Assembly: GCA_964465065.1 (NCBI GenBank)
Contig: CAYXHZ010000014.1
Coordinates: 1-61,903, forward strand
Direction of reading: 5' to 3'
Source: CAYMND01 sp964465065
GTDB lineage: Bacteria > Acidobacteriota > Aminicenantia > UBA2199
Length of the DNA stretch: 61,903 nt
Part shown: positions 1-9,270 of the stretch, piece after piece
Position numbering within the stretch: position 1 is the first letter of the stretch
How the letters are laid out: every line of letters starts with the position of its first letter
Made by a program: the position numbers and the translations under genes
The notes under the pieces: model-generated
The model's input: only the letters and a program-made list of their open reading frames with translations
Database searches by the model: none
What the model was told of the DNA's origin: nothing

Positions 1-60
1 TATGGAAACTACTCGCTCGGACTACTCTCAGTCCAGGATGTTATGGACTCCTACATTTGC

Positions 61-89
61 TTTACCCTGCTGAAGGGATATCGTATAAT
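61..89 (+). promoter_or_regulatory. Candidate sigma70-type promoter for purD
   Basis: A TTTACC box at 61-66 and a perfect TATAAT at 84-89 are separated by 17 bases. The inferred transcription start (about 96) lies some 34 bases before the chosen purD start. The -35 box matches consensus at four of six positions. Called by eye. Confidence 0.5.
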
Positions 90-129
90 GGACTGGCTCG
101 AAAACAGAAAATCAAAAGGGAGAATGCCA

Positions 130-1389
130 ATGAAAGTACTGGTGGTCGGTTCGGGGGGCCGTGAACATGCCCTGGTCTGGAAGATATCGCAGTCCAAACG
201 GGTAGAAAAAATCTACGCTCTACCCGGGAATGCCGGTATGGCCAATCTGGCCGAAGCCGTCGACATCAAAGAATCCAGTATCATCGAAATTGCCGATTTC
301 GCCCAACGCGAAAAAGTCGATCTGACCGTCGTCGGACCGGAGTTGTCCCTGTCATTGGGAATCGCCGATGAATTCAAGAAAAGGAACCTGCGCCTCTTCG
401 GCCCGACCCAGATCGCTGCCACCATCGAAAGTTCGAAATCGTTCGCCAAATCGTTCATGCGCAAGCATGGAATCCCCACCGCCGAATTCACCCTTTGCAA
501 CGATCCCAACCAGGCCTTGGATTACCTGAAAAACGCCCAGTATCCCGTGGTCATCAAGGCCGACGGTCTGGCCGGAGGCAAGGGCGTGTTCATCTGCAAC
601 AGCCCGCACGAAGGGGAAGAGGCGATCCGCACCACCATGCTGGACAACAAATTCGGCAAGGCCGGAGATTCGGTGGTCATTGAGCAGTACCTGACCGGTC
701 AGGAAATGTCTTTCATGGTCATCTCCGACGGCAAACGGGCCGCGCCCCTGGTCACGGCCATGGACTACAAAAAGATCTACGACAAGAATCAGGGCCCCAA
801 TACCGGCGGCATGGGCGCCATCAGCCCGGCGCCCCAGGTCAGCCAGGCCCTGATCGACGAGGTTATGAAAAAGATCATCTACCCGACCATCGAAGGACTG
901 AAAGTGGAAGGCAAGGAATTCCGCGGCGTCCTGTACGCCGGCCTGATGATCACGGCCAAAGGACCAAAAGTTCTGGAATTCAACGCCCGCTTCGGCGACC
1001 CGGAGACACAAACCGTCATGCTGCGCCTGAAAAGCGATCTGGTCGACCTGCTGGAAGCCGCCGCCGACGGTACACTGAACGATGTCCCCATTGAATGGAG
1101 CGAGGAAACCTCCGCCTGCGTCGTCCTGGCTTCCAAGGGCTATCCCGGAAAGTACGAGACCGGGAAAAGAATCGCCGGACTGGAACGGGCCATGACCCAA
1201 GGCGTGGTTATCTTTCATGCCGGAACCACCCGCGGACCGGACTCTTACATCACCGCCGGAGGCCGGGTGATGAACATCTGCGCCACCGCCGCCACACTGA
1301 AAGCCACCATGAACAAGATTTACGATGCCATTTCATTTATCAGTTTCGACAATATCATCTTCCGCCAGGATATCGGGAGGATTTCATGA
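130..1389 (+). CDS. purD: Phosphoribosylamine--glycine ligase (PurD)
   Basis: This ATP-grasp enzyme joins phosphoribosylamine and glycine to GAR, the second step of de novo purine synthesis. The protein has 419 residues, normal for the family. It opens with the characteristic VVGSGGREHAL phosphate-binding motif and carries ATP-grasp segments such as VIKADGLAGGKGV and the C-terminal FNARFGDPETQ metal/ATP motif. The ATG at 130 is preferred because AAGGGAG at 116-122 sits 7 bases before it. An ATG at 124 is in frame, and the frame is open back to base 1, so a longer product cannot be excluded, but PurD proteins normally start at MKVLVVG. The stop overlaps the purE start as ATGA, implying translational coupling. 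Confidence 0.95.
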   Translation: MKVLVVGSGGREHALVWKISQSKRVEKIYALPGNAGMANLAEAVDIKESSIIEIADFAQREKVDLTVVGPELSLSLGIADEFKKRNLRLFGPTQIAATIESSKSFAKSFMRKHGIPTAEFTLCNDPNQALDYLKNAQYPVVIKADGLAGGKGVFICNSPHEGEEAIRTTMLDNKFGKAGDSVVIEQYLTGQEMSFMVISDGKRAAPLVTAMDYKKIYDKNQGPNTGGMGAISPAPQVSQALIDEVMKKIIYPTIEGLKVEGKEFRGVLYAGLMITAKGPKVLEFNARFGDPETQTVMLRLKSDLVDLLEAAADGTLNDVPIEWSEETSACVVLASKGYPGKYETGKRIAGLERAMTQGVVIFHAGTTRGPDSYITAGGRVMNICATAATLKATMNKIYDAISFISFDNIIFRQDIGRIS

Positions 1390-1892
1390 ACCAGATACAA
1401 ATCGCCATTCTCATGGGCAGCGATTCCGATTTCCCCACCCTGGAGAAGGGCGTTGCGCTGCTGAAAAAAGAGGGAGTTCCCTTCCGTATTGAGGTCAGCT
1501 CCGCACACCGCACCCCGGAACGGACCATTTCCCTGATTCGCGAGTTCGAACAGCAGGGAGCCCAAGTCATCATTTGCGCCGCCGGTGGCGCCGCCCACCT
1601 GCCCGGAGTGGTAGCCGCCCACACTTTGCTACCGGTATTGGGCATTCCGATCGATTCCAACATTTCCGGTATCGATTCGCTGTATTCGATCGTGCAGATG
1701 CCCGCCGGCATTCCAGTGGCCGCTTTCGGTATCGGCAAGGCCGGAGCCATGAATGCCATTCTGTTTGCCCTGCATTTGATCGCCCGCGGCGATGAACGAG
1801 TCGCCGACATCGTCGCCCGTTTCCGCAGCGAACAAAGCCAACAGGTTCTGGAAAAAAGTCGGGCGCTGCAGGAGCGTATCCAAAATCTATGA
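1386..1892 (+). CDS. purE: N5-carboxyaminoimidazole ribonucleotide mutase (PurE, class I)
   Basis: PurE interconverts N5-CAIR and CAIR in de novo purine synthesis. The 168-residue protein has the class I signatures: GSDSD at 11-15, the active-site SAHR with His41, and the AGGAAHLPG loop. It starts inside the purD stop codon (ATGA) and ends in the same way on the next gene, so purD, purE and the methylthiotransferase are almost certainly one transcript. No purK, the partner usually needed to make N5-CAIR, is visible in this window. Confidence 0.96.
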   Translation: MNQIQIAILMGSDSDFPTLEKGVALLKKEGVPFRIEVSSAHRTPERTISLIREFEQQGAQVIICAAGGAAHLPGVVAAHTLLPVLGIPIDSNISGIDSLYSIVQMPAGIPVAAFGIGKAGAMNAILFALHLIARGDERVADIVARFRSEQSQQVLEKSRALQERIQNL

Positions 1893-3208
1893 AGTTTTAT
1901 GTCAACTATTTCGGCTGTCGGGCCAACCAGGCGGAGATTCAGGAATGGATCATCGGTCTGGAGCAGAACGGCTATCAGTTGACCCGGGAACTGGAAAGCG
2001 CCGATTTCGCCATCCTCAACACCTGCAGCATCACCGCCAAGGCCGAAAAAGAAGTCCTGCGACACATGGAGCGCATGTATCAGCGCAGCGACATACCCTG
2101 GATCATCAGCGGTTGTTCGGTCAACAACCTGCACCAGACCCTGTCGGACCGTTTCCCTGATTACGTTTTTTTAGACAACGAACAAAAGAAGAATCTGGTT
2201 GACGAGGTCATCCGCTTGTTCCCGGTTGCCGAGGACAATCTGATCTTCCACTCCGCCTACCGCTCCCGCCTATTCCTCAAGATCCAGGATGGCTGCAATT
2301 TCCGCTGTTCGTACTGCATCGTGCCCCGGCTACGGGGAAAACCGGTCAGCCTGCCCCCGGACGACATCGTCAGGATGGCCAGACGCTACATCGGCATGGG
2401 GTACCGGGAGCTGATCCTGACCGGGATCAACCTCTCCTCTTACGGTCACGATCGATTTCCCCGCCCCTCGCTGTTGTCCCTGATCGAAAGGCTGTCGGAA
2501 ATACGCGATCTGCAGTTCATCCGCCTCAGTTCGCTGGATCCACGTTTCATCAGTTACGATTTCATCCATCAGCTGAGCCGCCTGGAAAAAATCGCCCCCA
2601 GTTTTCATTTTTCCCTGCAGAGCGGCAGCGACTCGGTCCTCAAACGCATGAGCCGCAGCAGCAAAACCCGACAATACCACCAGATGCTGGATCAGTTCCG
2701 CAAATACTTTCCCGACGCCAACCTGGGCGCCGACCTGATCACCGGTTTTCCCCAGGAAAGCGAAAGCGAATACCTAGAAACATTCGATTTCCTGCACAAC
2801 AGCCCGCTCGACTACCTACACATCTTTCCGTTTTCCCCCCGTCCTGGTACACGGGCCGCGGATATGCCCGCAGTCGATCCCGCCGTCATCCGTCACCGCA
2901 TGGCCGAACTCACCCAGTTCAACCATCTGCGTAAAACCGCCTACCGGGAACGATTCATCGCCTGCAAGCTCCCCGGCATCCTGACCGAAGAAAACCCCCG
3001 CTACGCCGTGGTCATCACCCACAACTACATCTGCGTACATATCCCGCCCAGAACGGGGTATAAACGCCGCAAAGTCTGGGTCCGGCTCGAACGCCTGCTC
3101 AACGACACCCTCTGTCAGGGCGTGGCCTGCCGCCCCGACAAGCATGCCGCCGACCCCGGGAGCGATCCCGGCGAGCTGGCCGCCGATCATGCAGCGCCGC
3201 GGCAGTAA
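1889..3208 (+). CDS. mtaB: tRNA methylthiotransferase, radical SAM, MtaB-like
   Basis: A 439-residue MiaB/MtaB/RimO-family methylthiotransferase. The N-terminal UPF0004 domain has the three cysteines of the auxiliary 4Fe-4S cluster (Cys10 in GCRANQ, Cys46 in NTC, Cys76 in SGC), and the radical SAM domain has Cys136-x3-Cys140-x2-Cys143. The LTGINLSSYG segment and overall length resemble MtaB, which makes ms2t6A in tRNA decoding ANN codons, better than MiaB. The C-terminal TRAM region is weakly recognisable and the last 25 residues look low-complexity. It overlaps purE by four bases. The radical SAM MTTase assignment is firm; the MtaB subgroup is inferred. Confidence 0.85.
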   Translation: MKFYVNYFGCRANQAEIQEWIIGLEQNGYQLTRELESADFAILNTCSITAKAEKEVLRHMERMYQRSDIPWIISGCSVNNLHQTLSDRFPDYVFLDNEQKKNLVDEVIRLFPVAEDNLIFHSAYRSRLFLKIQDGCNFRCSYCIVPRLRGKPVSLPPDDIVRMARRYIGMGYRELILTGINLSSYGHDRFPRPSLLSLIERLSEIRDLQFIRLSSLDPRFISYDFIHQLSRLEKIAPSFHFSLQSGSDSVLKRMSRSSKTRQYHQMLDQFRKYFPDANLGADLITGFPQESESEYLETFDFLHNSPLDYLHIFPFSPRPGTRAADMPAVDPAVIRHRMAELTQFNHLRKTAYRERFIACKLPGILTEENPRYAVVITHNYICVHIPPRTGYKRRKVWVRLERLLNDTLCQGVACRPDKHAADPGSDPGELAADHAAPRQ

Positions 3209-3210
3209 TC

Positions 3211-4005
3211 ATGGCCTGTAAATCGGCCCGGTACGGACAGAATTTTCTGACCGACATCCAGTATGCCCAACGTATCGTCAGCGCCTTGCCCCAGCTGAAC
3301 AAACCCGTAGTCGAGGTCGGGCCCGGCAAGGGAATTCTGACGAAACTGCTGCTGGACAGGCAGTATTCTCCCGAACAGATCTGGGCGATCGAACTGGACA
3401 TGCAATTGCTCCAGGCCCTGCAGGCAAAATGGCCGACGCTGCATTGGTGGCAGGGCGACATACTGAAACTGAGCCTGAACGATCTGGCAATCCCGGACGA
3501 TTTTCTCCTGCTCAGCAACCTTCCCTACGAAATTTCTCATCCATTCTTTGATCGCCTGATTCTGTGGACCGATCGCATCCTGGCCGCGGTCATCATGGTG
3601 CAAAAAGAGTTCGCCGACAAGATCTGCCTGAAAAGAGACGGCGCGGCGCAAGGCCATATGCTGGCCGGTCTTTACCTGATCGAGCCCCTTTTCAACGTTC
3701 CTCCGGGCGCTTTCCGCCCCTGCCCGAAAGTGACCTCCAGCGTCATCCGCCTGCAGCCCCGGCCGGACAGAATTCCGGAACCGCACCGAGCGGGCTATTA
3801 CGCTTTCCTCAAGCTTTGTTTTTCATCACCCCGAAAAACCGTACACAACAATCTCAAGGAAACCTGGCACGAAGCAGTGACGACCAGCCTCAACCGTTGC
3901 CGAATTCCCCTGAACGCCAGGGCTGAAGAACTGAGTTCGACAGAACTGTTGAATCTCTGGCATTCTCTTCAACCCGCCGGCCCCGATGGCGGACAAACGG
4001 ATTGA
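3211..4005 (+). CDS. rsmA: 16S rRNA dimethyladenosine transferase (RsmA/KsgA)
   Basis: RsmA dimethylates two adjacent adenines near the 3' end of 16S rRNA during late 30S assembly. The 264-residue protein has the family hallmarks: GQNFL at 9-13, the SAM-binding VGPGKG (about 36-41), the catalytic NLPY at 103-106 and the C-terminal FRPCPKVTSSV segment. It begins 2 bases after the preceding stop, so it is co-transcribed with that tRNA modification gene. Confidence 0.94.
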   Translation: MACKSARYGQNFLTDIQYAQRIVSALPQLNKPVVEVGPGKGILTKLLLDRQYSPEQIWAIELDMQLLQALQAKWPTLHWWQGDILKLSLNDLAIPDDFLLLSNLPYEISHPFFDRLILWTDRILAAVIMVQKEFADKICLKRDGAAQGHMLAGLYLIEPLFNVPPGAFRPCPKVTSSVIRLQPRPDRIPEPHRAGYYAFLKLCFSSPRKTVHNNLKETWHEAVTTSLNRCRIPLNARAEELSSTELLNLWHSLQPAGPDGGQTD

Positions 4006-4079
4006 ACGGCCGCATGATTTGACAGATCGGCCAAGTCCGCATAAAATAGCAACTTCAATCCCATCATCCGGAGTCTCAA

Positions 4080-5087
4080 GTGAATATCCAGGAACTCATG
4101 ACAGCGGGCGAAACGGCTGTAACCGAAGCGGTACGCATCACTCGAAAAATTCAGGAACGGGTGCGGCAGACGGATTCGATCACCAAGGCTGATCAGAGCC
4201 CGGTAACCATCGCCGATTATACAGCCCAGGCCCTGATTTGCTATCTGCTTGCCCAAAGCACACCCAAGATCCCGATTGTCGCGGAGGAGACCTCGACTGT
4301 ACTGAAGAGTTCGGATACGGCGGACACCTCCAGGGAAATCTTACGGATATTGCACGAAGAAGGCTACGGATCGGCATTTTCCAGCATACCCACTCTGTTT
4401 TCAACCATCGATCTCGGGGGCAAGGAGCCCAGCGAACTGTTCTGGACTCTTGATCCGATAGACGGCACCAAAGGGTTTCTGCGCGGCGAGCAGTACGCCA
4501 TCGCATTGGCCCTGATCGAAAGGGGAACGGCGCAGCTGGCCGTCATCGGTTGTCCGAGGTTGAACATAGACGAAGATCCCAGCAACAGCGGCTACCTGTT
4601 TCTGGCCAGTCGCGAAGGCCAATGCATACGTAAAAACCTGCAGAGCACATCAACTCAAACGATTCGCATATCCCGCCAGGACAACCCAACGGCTATGCGC
4701 TTTGTTCAGAGCTACGAATCGGCTCACGGCAACCTGTTGCTGCAGCATCGGATCGCCGAGGACCTGGGCTTCGGACAGAAACCGGTACAGATGGACAGCC
4801 AGGTAAAGTATTGCGTTGTCGCCTGTGGACAGGCCGAGGTTTACGTACGCATCCCCAACCCAAAGCGGCCCGACTATCGGGAAAAGATTTGGGATCATGC
4901 CGCCGGAGCCCTGCTCGTTGAGCAAGCGGGCGGGCGGGTCACCGACATCGACGGCAAACCGCTGGATTTCAGCCGGGGCAGGACCTTGGCCTGTAACCGC
5001 GGCATTATCGCGGCCGCCCCGCAGATTCATCCCAGGATCGTCGCCCAGATTAAAAGGTATACGGAACTCAGCGCAGTTTGCCCCTGA
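4080..5087 (+). CDS. 3'(2'),5'-bisphosphate nucleotidase (HAL2/CysQ family)
   Basis: A 335-residue member of the Mg-dependent, Li-sensitive inositol monophosphatase-like family, converting 3'-phosphoadenosine 5'-phosphate (PAP) to AMP. Visible metal-site motifs are AEE near 68-70, DPIDGTKGF at 125-133 and the C-terminal WDHAAG. DPIDGTKGFLR followed by QYAIALALIE is typical of the HAL2/SAL1 (eukaryote-like) branch rather than short E. coli CysQ. The start is a GTG with CCGGAG just upstream. PAP arises from sulfotransferases, and one lies at 25.5 kb; the link is inference. The 3' end overlaps the convergent GAF gene by 20 bases. Confidence 0.88.
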   Translation: MNIQELMTAGETAVTEAVRITRKIQERVRQTDSITKADQSPVTIADYTAQALICYLLAQSTPKIPIVAEETSTVLKSSDTADTSREILRILHEEGYGSAFSSIPTLFSTIDLGGKEPSELFWTLDPIDGTKGFLRGEQYAIALALIERGTAQLAVIGCPRLNIDEDPSNSGYLFLASREGQCIRKNLQSTSTQTIRISRQDNPTAMRFVQSYESAHGNLLLQHRIAEDLGFGQKPVQMDSQVKYCVVACGQAEVYVRIPNPKRPDYREKIWDHAAGALLVEQAGGRVTDIDGKPLDFSRGRTLACNRGIIAAAPQIHPRIVAQIKRYTELSAVCP

Positions 5088-5622
5088 AATTACCGGGCAA
5101 AACTTTTTTTAACAGCGGCGCCAGTTTGGAAATGCTCTTTTCCATAAACTCCAGGTCATTGAAGCTGAAATCCGGGCCGGCTTCGGAAAAATTGACTGCC
5201 CGACGCGACAGTTCGAGCACTCCCAGCTTTTCATTGCCTACCGAAATCAGGCAACCGGCCATTTTCCAGATCAGTTTGATCTTCTGGTCCGGAGTTTTGA
5301 TGATCTGAAAGATGGACAGATGCTTCTGCAGCTGCAGGTTGTTCTCGATGAAAGCCCGGCCGGTACGGAAAACAGTCGCGGCAATGGCTTCGGTGGAGTT
5401 GATCGGTATCATGCCCGCGTTGATCAGGTAATCCGGATACGCGAAAGACAAAATGGTTTTTTCGTCGTTGGCCAGCAACACCGCCACTTCGTTTTCTTCC
5501 AGCTTGAGATTTTCCGTATAGAAAGCGGCCATGTCGTTCAACACGATCTGCAGCGCCCGATCCGGACTCTCCGTCGCGATGTCGGCCTCCAGTTTCACCA
5601 GCAAAGTTCCCAAATCTCGCAT
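5068..5622 (-). CDS. GAF-like domain protein, function unknown
   Basis: A 184-residue soluble protein. A central stretch (about 45-165) has a GAF-like pattern, including AIAATVFRTGRAFIENN and a late GVLELSRR. No output domain, membrane segment or enzymatic motif is visible. The ATG at 5622 is preferred over the one 7 codons upstream because a strong GGAGGG sits 9 bases before it. It is transcribed alone, against the PAP phosphatase, whose last 20 bases it overlaps. It may be a stand-alone ligand or redox sensor; the domain assignment is by resemblance only. Confidence 0.6.
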   Translation of the reverse strand: MRDLGTLLVKLEADIATESPDRALQIVLNDMAAFYTENLKLEENEVAVLLANDEKTILSFAYPDYLINAGMIPINSTEAIAATVFRTGRAFIENNLQLQKHLSIFQIIKTPDQKIKLIWKMAGCLISVGNEKLGVLELSRRAVNFSEAGPDFSFNDLEFMEKSISKLAPLLKKVLPGNFRGKLR

Positions 5623-5712
5623 GGTTCTGATCCCTCCGTACACTTTATCGGAAACATAGTAGTACGACAGTTACAAAAAAACAAGCATCGCTGCCGTCAT
5701 ACCTTAACTTTA

Positions 5713-5741
5713 TTGATCTTTTGCCGCAGTAACGGTATAAT
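5713..5741 (+). promoter_or_regulatory. Sigma70-type promoter for the glycosyltransferase-purB-purL unit
   Basis: TTGATC at 5713-5718 and a perfect TATAAT at 5736-5741 are spaced by 17 bases, about 30 bases before the first glycosyltransferase gene. It probably drives the genes up to rarA, since no gap in that run exceeds 40 bases. Confidence 0.65.
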
Positions 5742-5771
5742 CCTTTGTAACATCGATTCCAAAGGCAAATC

Positions 5772-6773
5772 ATGATCATTCAAAATGCTGATCTACCCAC
5801 CGTTTCGGTGGTCATTCCGGTTTACAACGAGCAGGAGAGCCTGCCACGTCTCCACCAGGAACTGCTCTCCGTCCTGAACTCCAATTATCCGGATTACGAA
5901 ATCATTTTCATCAACGATGGCAGCACAGACCGATCCCTGCAGGTTCTCGAAGAGCTGCACAGCCAGGACCGCCGCACCAAAGTCATCAACTTCCGCCGCA
6001 ACTTCGGTCAGAGTGCCGCCATATCGGCAGGATTCGATTACTGCAGCGGACGGTACGTCGTCACCCTCGATGCCGATTTGCAGAACGATCCCGCCGACAT
6101 TCCGCTGATCATCCGCACCATCGAGCAGGGCTACGATATCGTCAACGGTTGGCGAAAGGACCGCAAGGACAAACTGTTCAGCCGCCGTATACCTTCCATT
6201 CTCGGCAACAAGTTGATCTCGTTCATCAGCAAGGTCAGGCTTCACGATTACGGTTGCACGCTGCGCGGATTCCGTCTGGAAGTGGTGAAGAATCTCAAGC
6301 TGTACGGCGAGATGCACCGTTACATACCGGCAATCGCCTCCAAGTTCGGCATCCGCTCGATCGAACTGCCGGTCAACCATCGTCACCGACAGTTCGGAAC
6401 CTCCAAATACGGGATAGGACGCACCTTCCGTGTCATTCTCGATCTGATTTCCATTAAATACCTGCTCAGCTTCTCCCACCGACCTCTGCAGATTTTCGGC
6501 AGTTTCGGATTTCTGATGATCACGGGCGGATTTCTCAGCGGCGCCTGGCTCAGCTACCAGAAGTTTTTCCTGAAAATGGGCATCAGCGGACGACCGATGC
6601 TGTTCTTGACTCTGCTGCTCTTTTTCCTGGGATTCCAGATGATCACCCTGGGTTTGCTGGCCGAGATGCTGGCCAAGATCTACCACGAAGGCCTGAACAA
6701 AACCGTTTATTCGGTACGCAACACCCTTGGCCTGACCGAACCGCTTGAACAGTCTCAATATCATGAATCATGA
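5772..6773 (+). CDS. Glycosyltransferase family 2, polyprenyl-phosphate type
   Basis: A 333-residue GT2 enzyme of the DPM1/GtrB/ArnC kind, which transfers a sugar from a nucleotide donor to a lipid-phosphate carrier on the inner face of the membrane. It has the N-terminal SVVIPVYNEQESL, the INDGSTD donor loop and LDADLQNDP (DxD-type) metal motif. The C-terminal third has two hydrophobic segments (around 237-262 and 272-300), the usual anchor of this subfamily. It overlaps the next glycosyltransferase as ATGA. The sugar and acceptor cannot be told from sequence alone. Confidence 0.85.
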   Translation: MIIQNADLPTVSVVIPVYNEQESLPRLHQELLSVLNSNYPDYEIIFINDGSTDRSLQVLEELHSQDRRTKVINFRRNFGQSAAISAGFDYCSGRYVVTLDADLQNDPADIPLIIRTIEQGYDIVNGWRKDRKDKLFSRRIPSILGNKLISFISKVRLHDYGCTLRGFRLEVVKNLKLYGEMHRYIPAIASKFGIRSIELPVNHRHRQFGTSKYGIGRTFRVILDLISIKYLLSFSHRPLQIFGSFGFLMITGGFLSGAWLSYQKFFLKMGISGRPMLFLTLLLFFLGFQMITLGLLAEMLAKIYHEGLNKTVYSVRNTLGLTEPLEQSQYHES

Positions 6774-7924
6774 AAATCCTGATGCTGGCGCCAGAACCAT
6801 TCTTTTCCCCACGCGGAACCCCTTTCTCCGAATACCACCGCATCGCCTCGCTTTGCCGCCAGGGGCATCAGGTTGATCTGGTCACCTACCCCATCGGCCG
6901 GGACATCGATATAACCGGGCTCAAGATCTACCGTTGCCTAAACCCTTTCGGATTCAAGAAAGTCAAAACAGGCCCTTCCCTGAAAAAAATCATCCTCGAC
7001 TTTTTTTTGTTTTTTTCGTCATTTCGGCGCTTTTTGTTCAAACGCTACGATTTGATCCATACCCATGAGGAAGCCGCACTGTTTGCCGTACTGCTCCGGA
7101 AACTGCGAAAAGTCCCCCACCTTTACGATATGCATTCATCACTGGTCCAGCAGATGGATAATTTTCAGACCACCGAATCCGGGCTTATACTGCGCTTTTT
7201 CGGCTGGTTTGAGAAAAAGGTTCTCGCTGACGCCGCATCGGTTATCGTCATTTGCCCGACTCTTTTCGAACATGCCGCCAAACTTTGCGCCCCCGGGAAA
7301 TTGACCCAGATCGAAAACTTTGCCGACGATATCGGCGCCATGGCCGACAATACGTCGGCACTGCTCTTGCCAGAAACCCGGTCGGCGGATGAACGAATCG
7401 TCCTGTATGCCGGAACGCTCGAACCCTATCAGGGCATCCCCTTACTGCTATCGGCAATGCCGCTGCTGCCCCCGTCCATCAAACTCTGGATTGCCGGCGG
7501 TCAGAAGGATCAGATCGAAACATTGCGGGAAGAGTGCCGCAACCTGGGCGTTCTGGAACGGGTTCATTTCTTCGGCCAACTGTCCCCCGAACAAATTCCC
7601 ATCCTTATCGACCGGGCACATGTACTGATTTCCCCGCGCAGCCGCGGCACCAACATTCCGCTCAAAGTGTACAGCTATCTCAAGAGCGGCAAACCGCTGG
7701 TGGCCACCGATATCTATTCGCACACCCAGACCCTGACAGCCGACATTTCCATCCTGGTCAAACCGGACAGCCGCGATCTGGCCCGCGGTATCGATCTGGC
7801 CCTGGGGCCCCAGGGAGAAAAAACTGTGGCCGCGGCCCAGGATTTCTGTCAAAGAAACTACAGTACCGAGCGCTACGACGATCTGGTCAGACAAGCGCTC
7901 GACCAAGCGAGGAAGCCCGCATGA
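6770..7924 (+). CDS. Glycosyltransferase family 4 (GT-B)
   Basis: A 384-residue GT-B enzyme. The N-terminal half starts MKILMLAPEPFFSPRGTP, a typical GT4 acceptor-domain opening. The C-terminal half has the donor-domain segments LYAGTLEPYQG and SPRSRGTNIPLKVYSYLKSG, with the usual position of the nucleotide-sugar contacts. A Phe-rich stretch near 73-90 suggests peripheral membrane contact. The gene overlaps its neighbours by four bases on both sides, so it is translationally tied to a GT2 gene upstream and to purB downstream. Together the two transferases suggest a small glycolipid or surface-glycan step; the product is unknown. Confidence 0.85.
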   Translation: MKILMLAPEPFFSPRGTPFSEYHRIASLCRQGHQVDLVTYPIGRDIDITGLKIYRCLNPFGFKKVKTGPSLKKIILDFFLFFSSFRRFLFKRYDLIHTHEEAALFAVLLRKLRKVPHLYDMHSSLVQQMDNFQTTESGLILRFFGWFEKKVLADAASVIVICPTLFEHAAKLCAPGKLTQIENFADDIGAMADNTSALLLPETRSADERIVLYAGTLEPYQGIPLLLSAMPLLPPSIKLWIAGGQKDQIETLREECRNLGVLERVHFFGQLSPEQIPILIDRAHVLISPRSRGTNIPLKVYSYLKSGKPLVATDIYSHTQTLTADISILVKPDSRDLARGIDLALGPQGEKTVAAAQDFCQRNYSTERYDDLVRQALDQARKPA

Positions 7925-9231
7925 TTGATCGTTACCAAGTTCAAGAGATCGGCAAAATATGGAGCGCCCAAAACCGCTATCAAAAATGGCTGGATGTCGA
8001 GATTGCCATCGCCGAAGTCTGGTACTCCTGGGGCCAAATCCCCCCAAAAAGCATGGAAAACATCCGCCGAAACGCCCGCTTCGATGTCCAGCGCATCGAT
8101 GAAATCGAATTGAAAGTCAAACACGACGTCATCGCTTTTCTGAGTTCGGTCGAAGAGAGTATCGGCGCCGATTCGGCCTTCCTGCACAAAGGCATCACGT
8201 CCTACGACATCGTCGACACTGCGCTGTCCCTACTCATTCGAGAATCGCTCGATCTGACCATCGCCGACGTCCGCACCCTGACGAATACCGTCCTCAAGTC
8301 TGCCTTTCGATATCAGGACACGATGACCATCGGGCGTACACATGGCATCCATGCCGAGCCGATCACTTTCGGCTGCAAATTTCTGCTGTGGTACGAAGAA
8401 CTCAGACGCACTCTGGAAAGACTCGAATCCGCCCGTCGGATCATATCGGTGGGGAAAATTTCCGGATCGGTCGGCACATACATCCACTTTTCCCCTGAAG
8501 GCGAAGAAACGGCGTTGCAAAAGCTGGGACTGAAACCCTGCCGCATCTCTTCACAGATCATTCAACGTGACCGTCACGCCGAAGTCATGTATGCCCTGGT
8601 CGGACTGGGTTCGGTCCTGGAAAAGATGGCGACGGAAATTCGCCACCTGCAGCGTACCGAGGTTTTGGAGGCCGAGGAGCCCTTCACGCCGGGACAGAAA
8701 GGCTCGTCCTCGATGCCGCACAAACGCAATCCGGTCCGCTGCGAACGGGTATCGGGTATGGCCCGGCTGTTGCGCGGTTATCTGTCGACCGCCCTGGAAA
8801 ACAACCTGCTCTGGCATGAGCGCGACATATCCCATTCATCCGCCGAGAGAATCATCTTTCCAGACGCTTTCCACGCCGCGTTGTTCGCCACCCGCGATAT
8901 GAATCAGGTCATTGCCGGCCTCAATGTCTATCCGCAGCAGATGCAACACAATCTCAATCTGACCCAGGGAGTCTATTTTTCGCAAAAGGTGCTGACCTTC
9001 CTTCTCGACCGCGGTCTGCCAAGACAAGCCGTATACGAAGCCGTCCAGGCCTGCGCTTTGCGCTCCTGGCAGGAGAAGATCTCGTTTCAGAATCTGATCC
9101 TGAACGATAGCACCATAACCTCCTGGGCTCCGGCACACGAGCTGGCCCCACTTTTCGACCCCCAATCCCTGATGGGCGGAATACAAAAGATTTTCGCCAA
9201 GTTCAAGGCGGAACACGACGCTTTGGCTTGA
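7921..9231 (+). CDS. purB: Adenylosuccinate lyase (PurB)
   Basis: PurB cleaves SAICAR to AICAR and adenylosuccinate to AMP. The 436-residue protein has the fumarase/aspartase superfamily signature GSSSMPHKRNP at 261-271, with the catalytic-loop serines, plus the GRTHGIHAEPITFG and LWHERDISHSS segments expected for PurB. The start ATG at 7921 overlaps the stop of the glycosyltransferase gene. An open frame extends further upstream inside that gene but has no homology to PurB. Confidence 0.95.
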   Translation: MIDRYQVQEIGKIWSAQNRYQKWLDVEIAIAEVWYSWGQIPPKSMENIRRNARFDVQRIDEIELKVKHDVIAFLSSVEESIGADSAFLHKGITSYDIVDTALSLLIRESLDLTIADVRTLTNTVLKSAFRYQDTMTIGRTHGIHAEPITFGCKFLLWYEELRRTLERLESARRIISVGKISGSVGTYIHFSPEGEETALQKLGLKPCRISSQIIQRDRHAEVMYALVGLGSVLEKMATEIRHLQRTEVLEAEEPFTPGQKGSSSMPHKRNPVRCERVSGMARLLRGYLSTALENNLLWHERDISHSSAERIIFPDAFHAALFATRDMNQVIAGLNVYPQQMQHNLNLTQGVYFSQKVLTFLLDRGLPRQAVYEAVQACALRSWQEKISFQNLILNDSTITSWAPAHELAPLFDPQSLMGGIQKIFAKFKAEHDALA

Positions 9232-9270
9232 GCGGGAACCAGATTGACATTTACTATAGGCAGGTAGCAG

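Noticed and set aside
352..1218. Long open frame antisense to purD, and similar antisense frames over rsmA, purL, malQ and dnaK.
   Set aside because: They mirror the codon bias of strongly supported genes, lack ribosome-binding sites and show no recognisable domains.
7001..7015. T-rich run in the GT4 gene (T8GT7) as a terminator or slippage site.
   Set aside because: No hairpin precedes it, the frame is intact, and it encodes a plausible Phe-rich helix.
9244..9249. Perfect TTGACA between purB and purL.
   Set aside because: No -10-like hexamer at 15-19 bases; the gap is only 39 bases.
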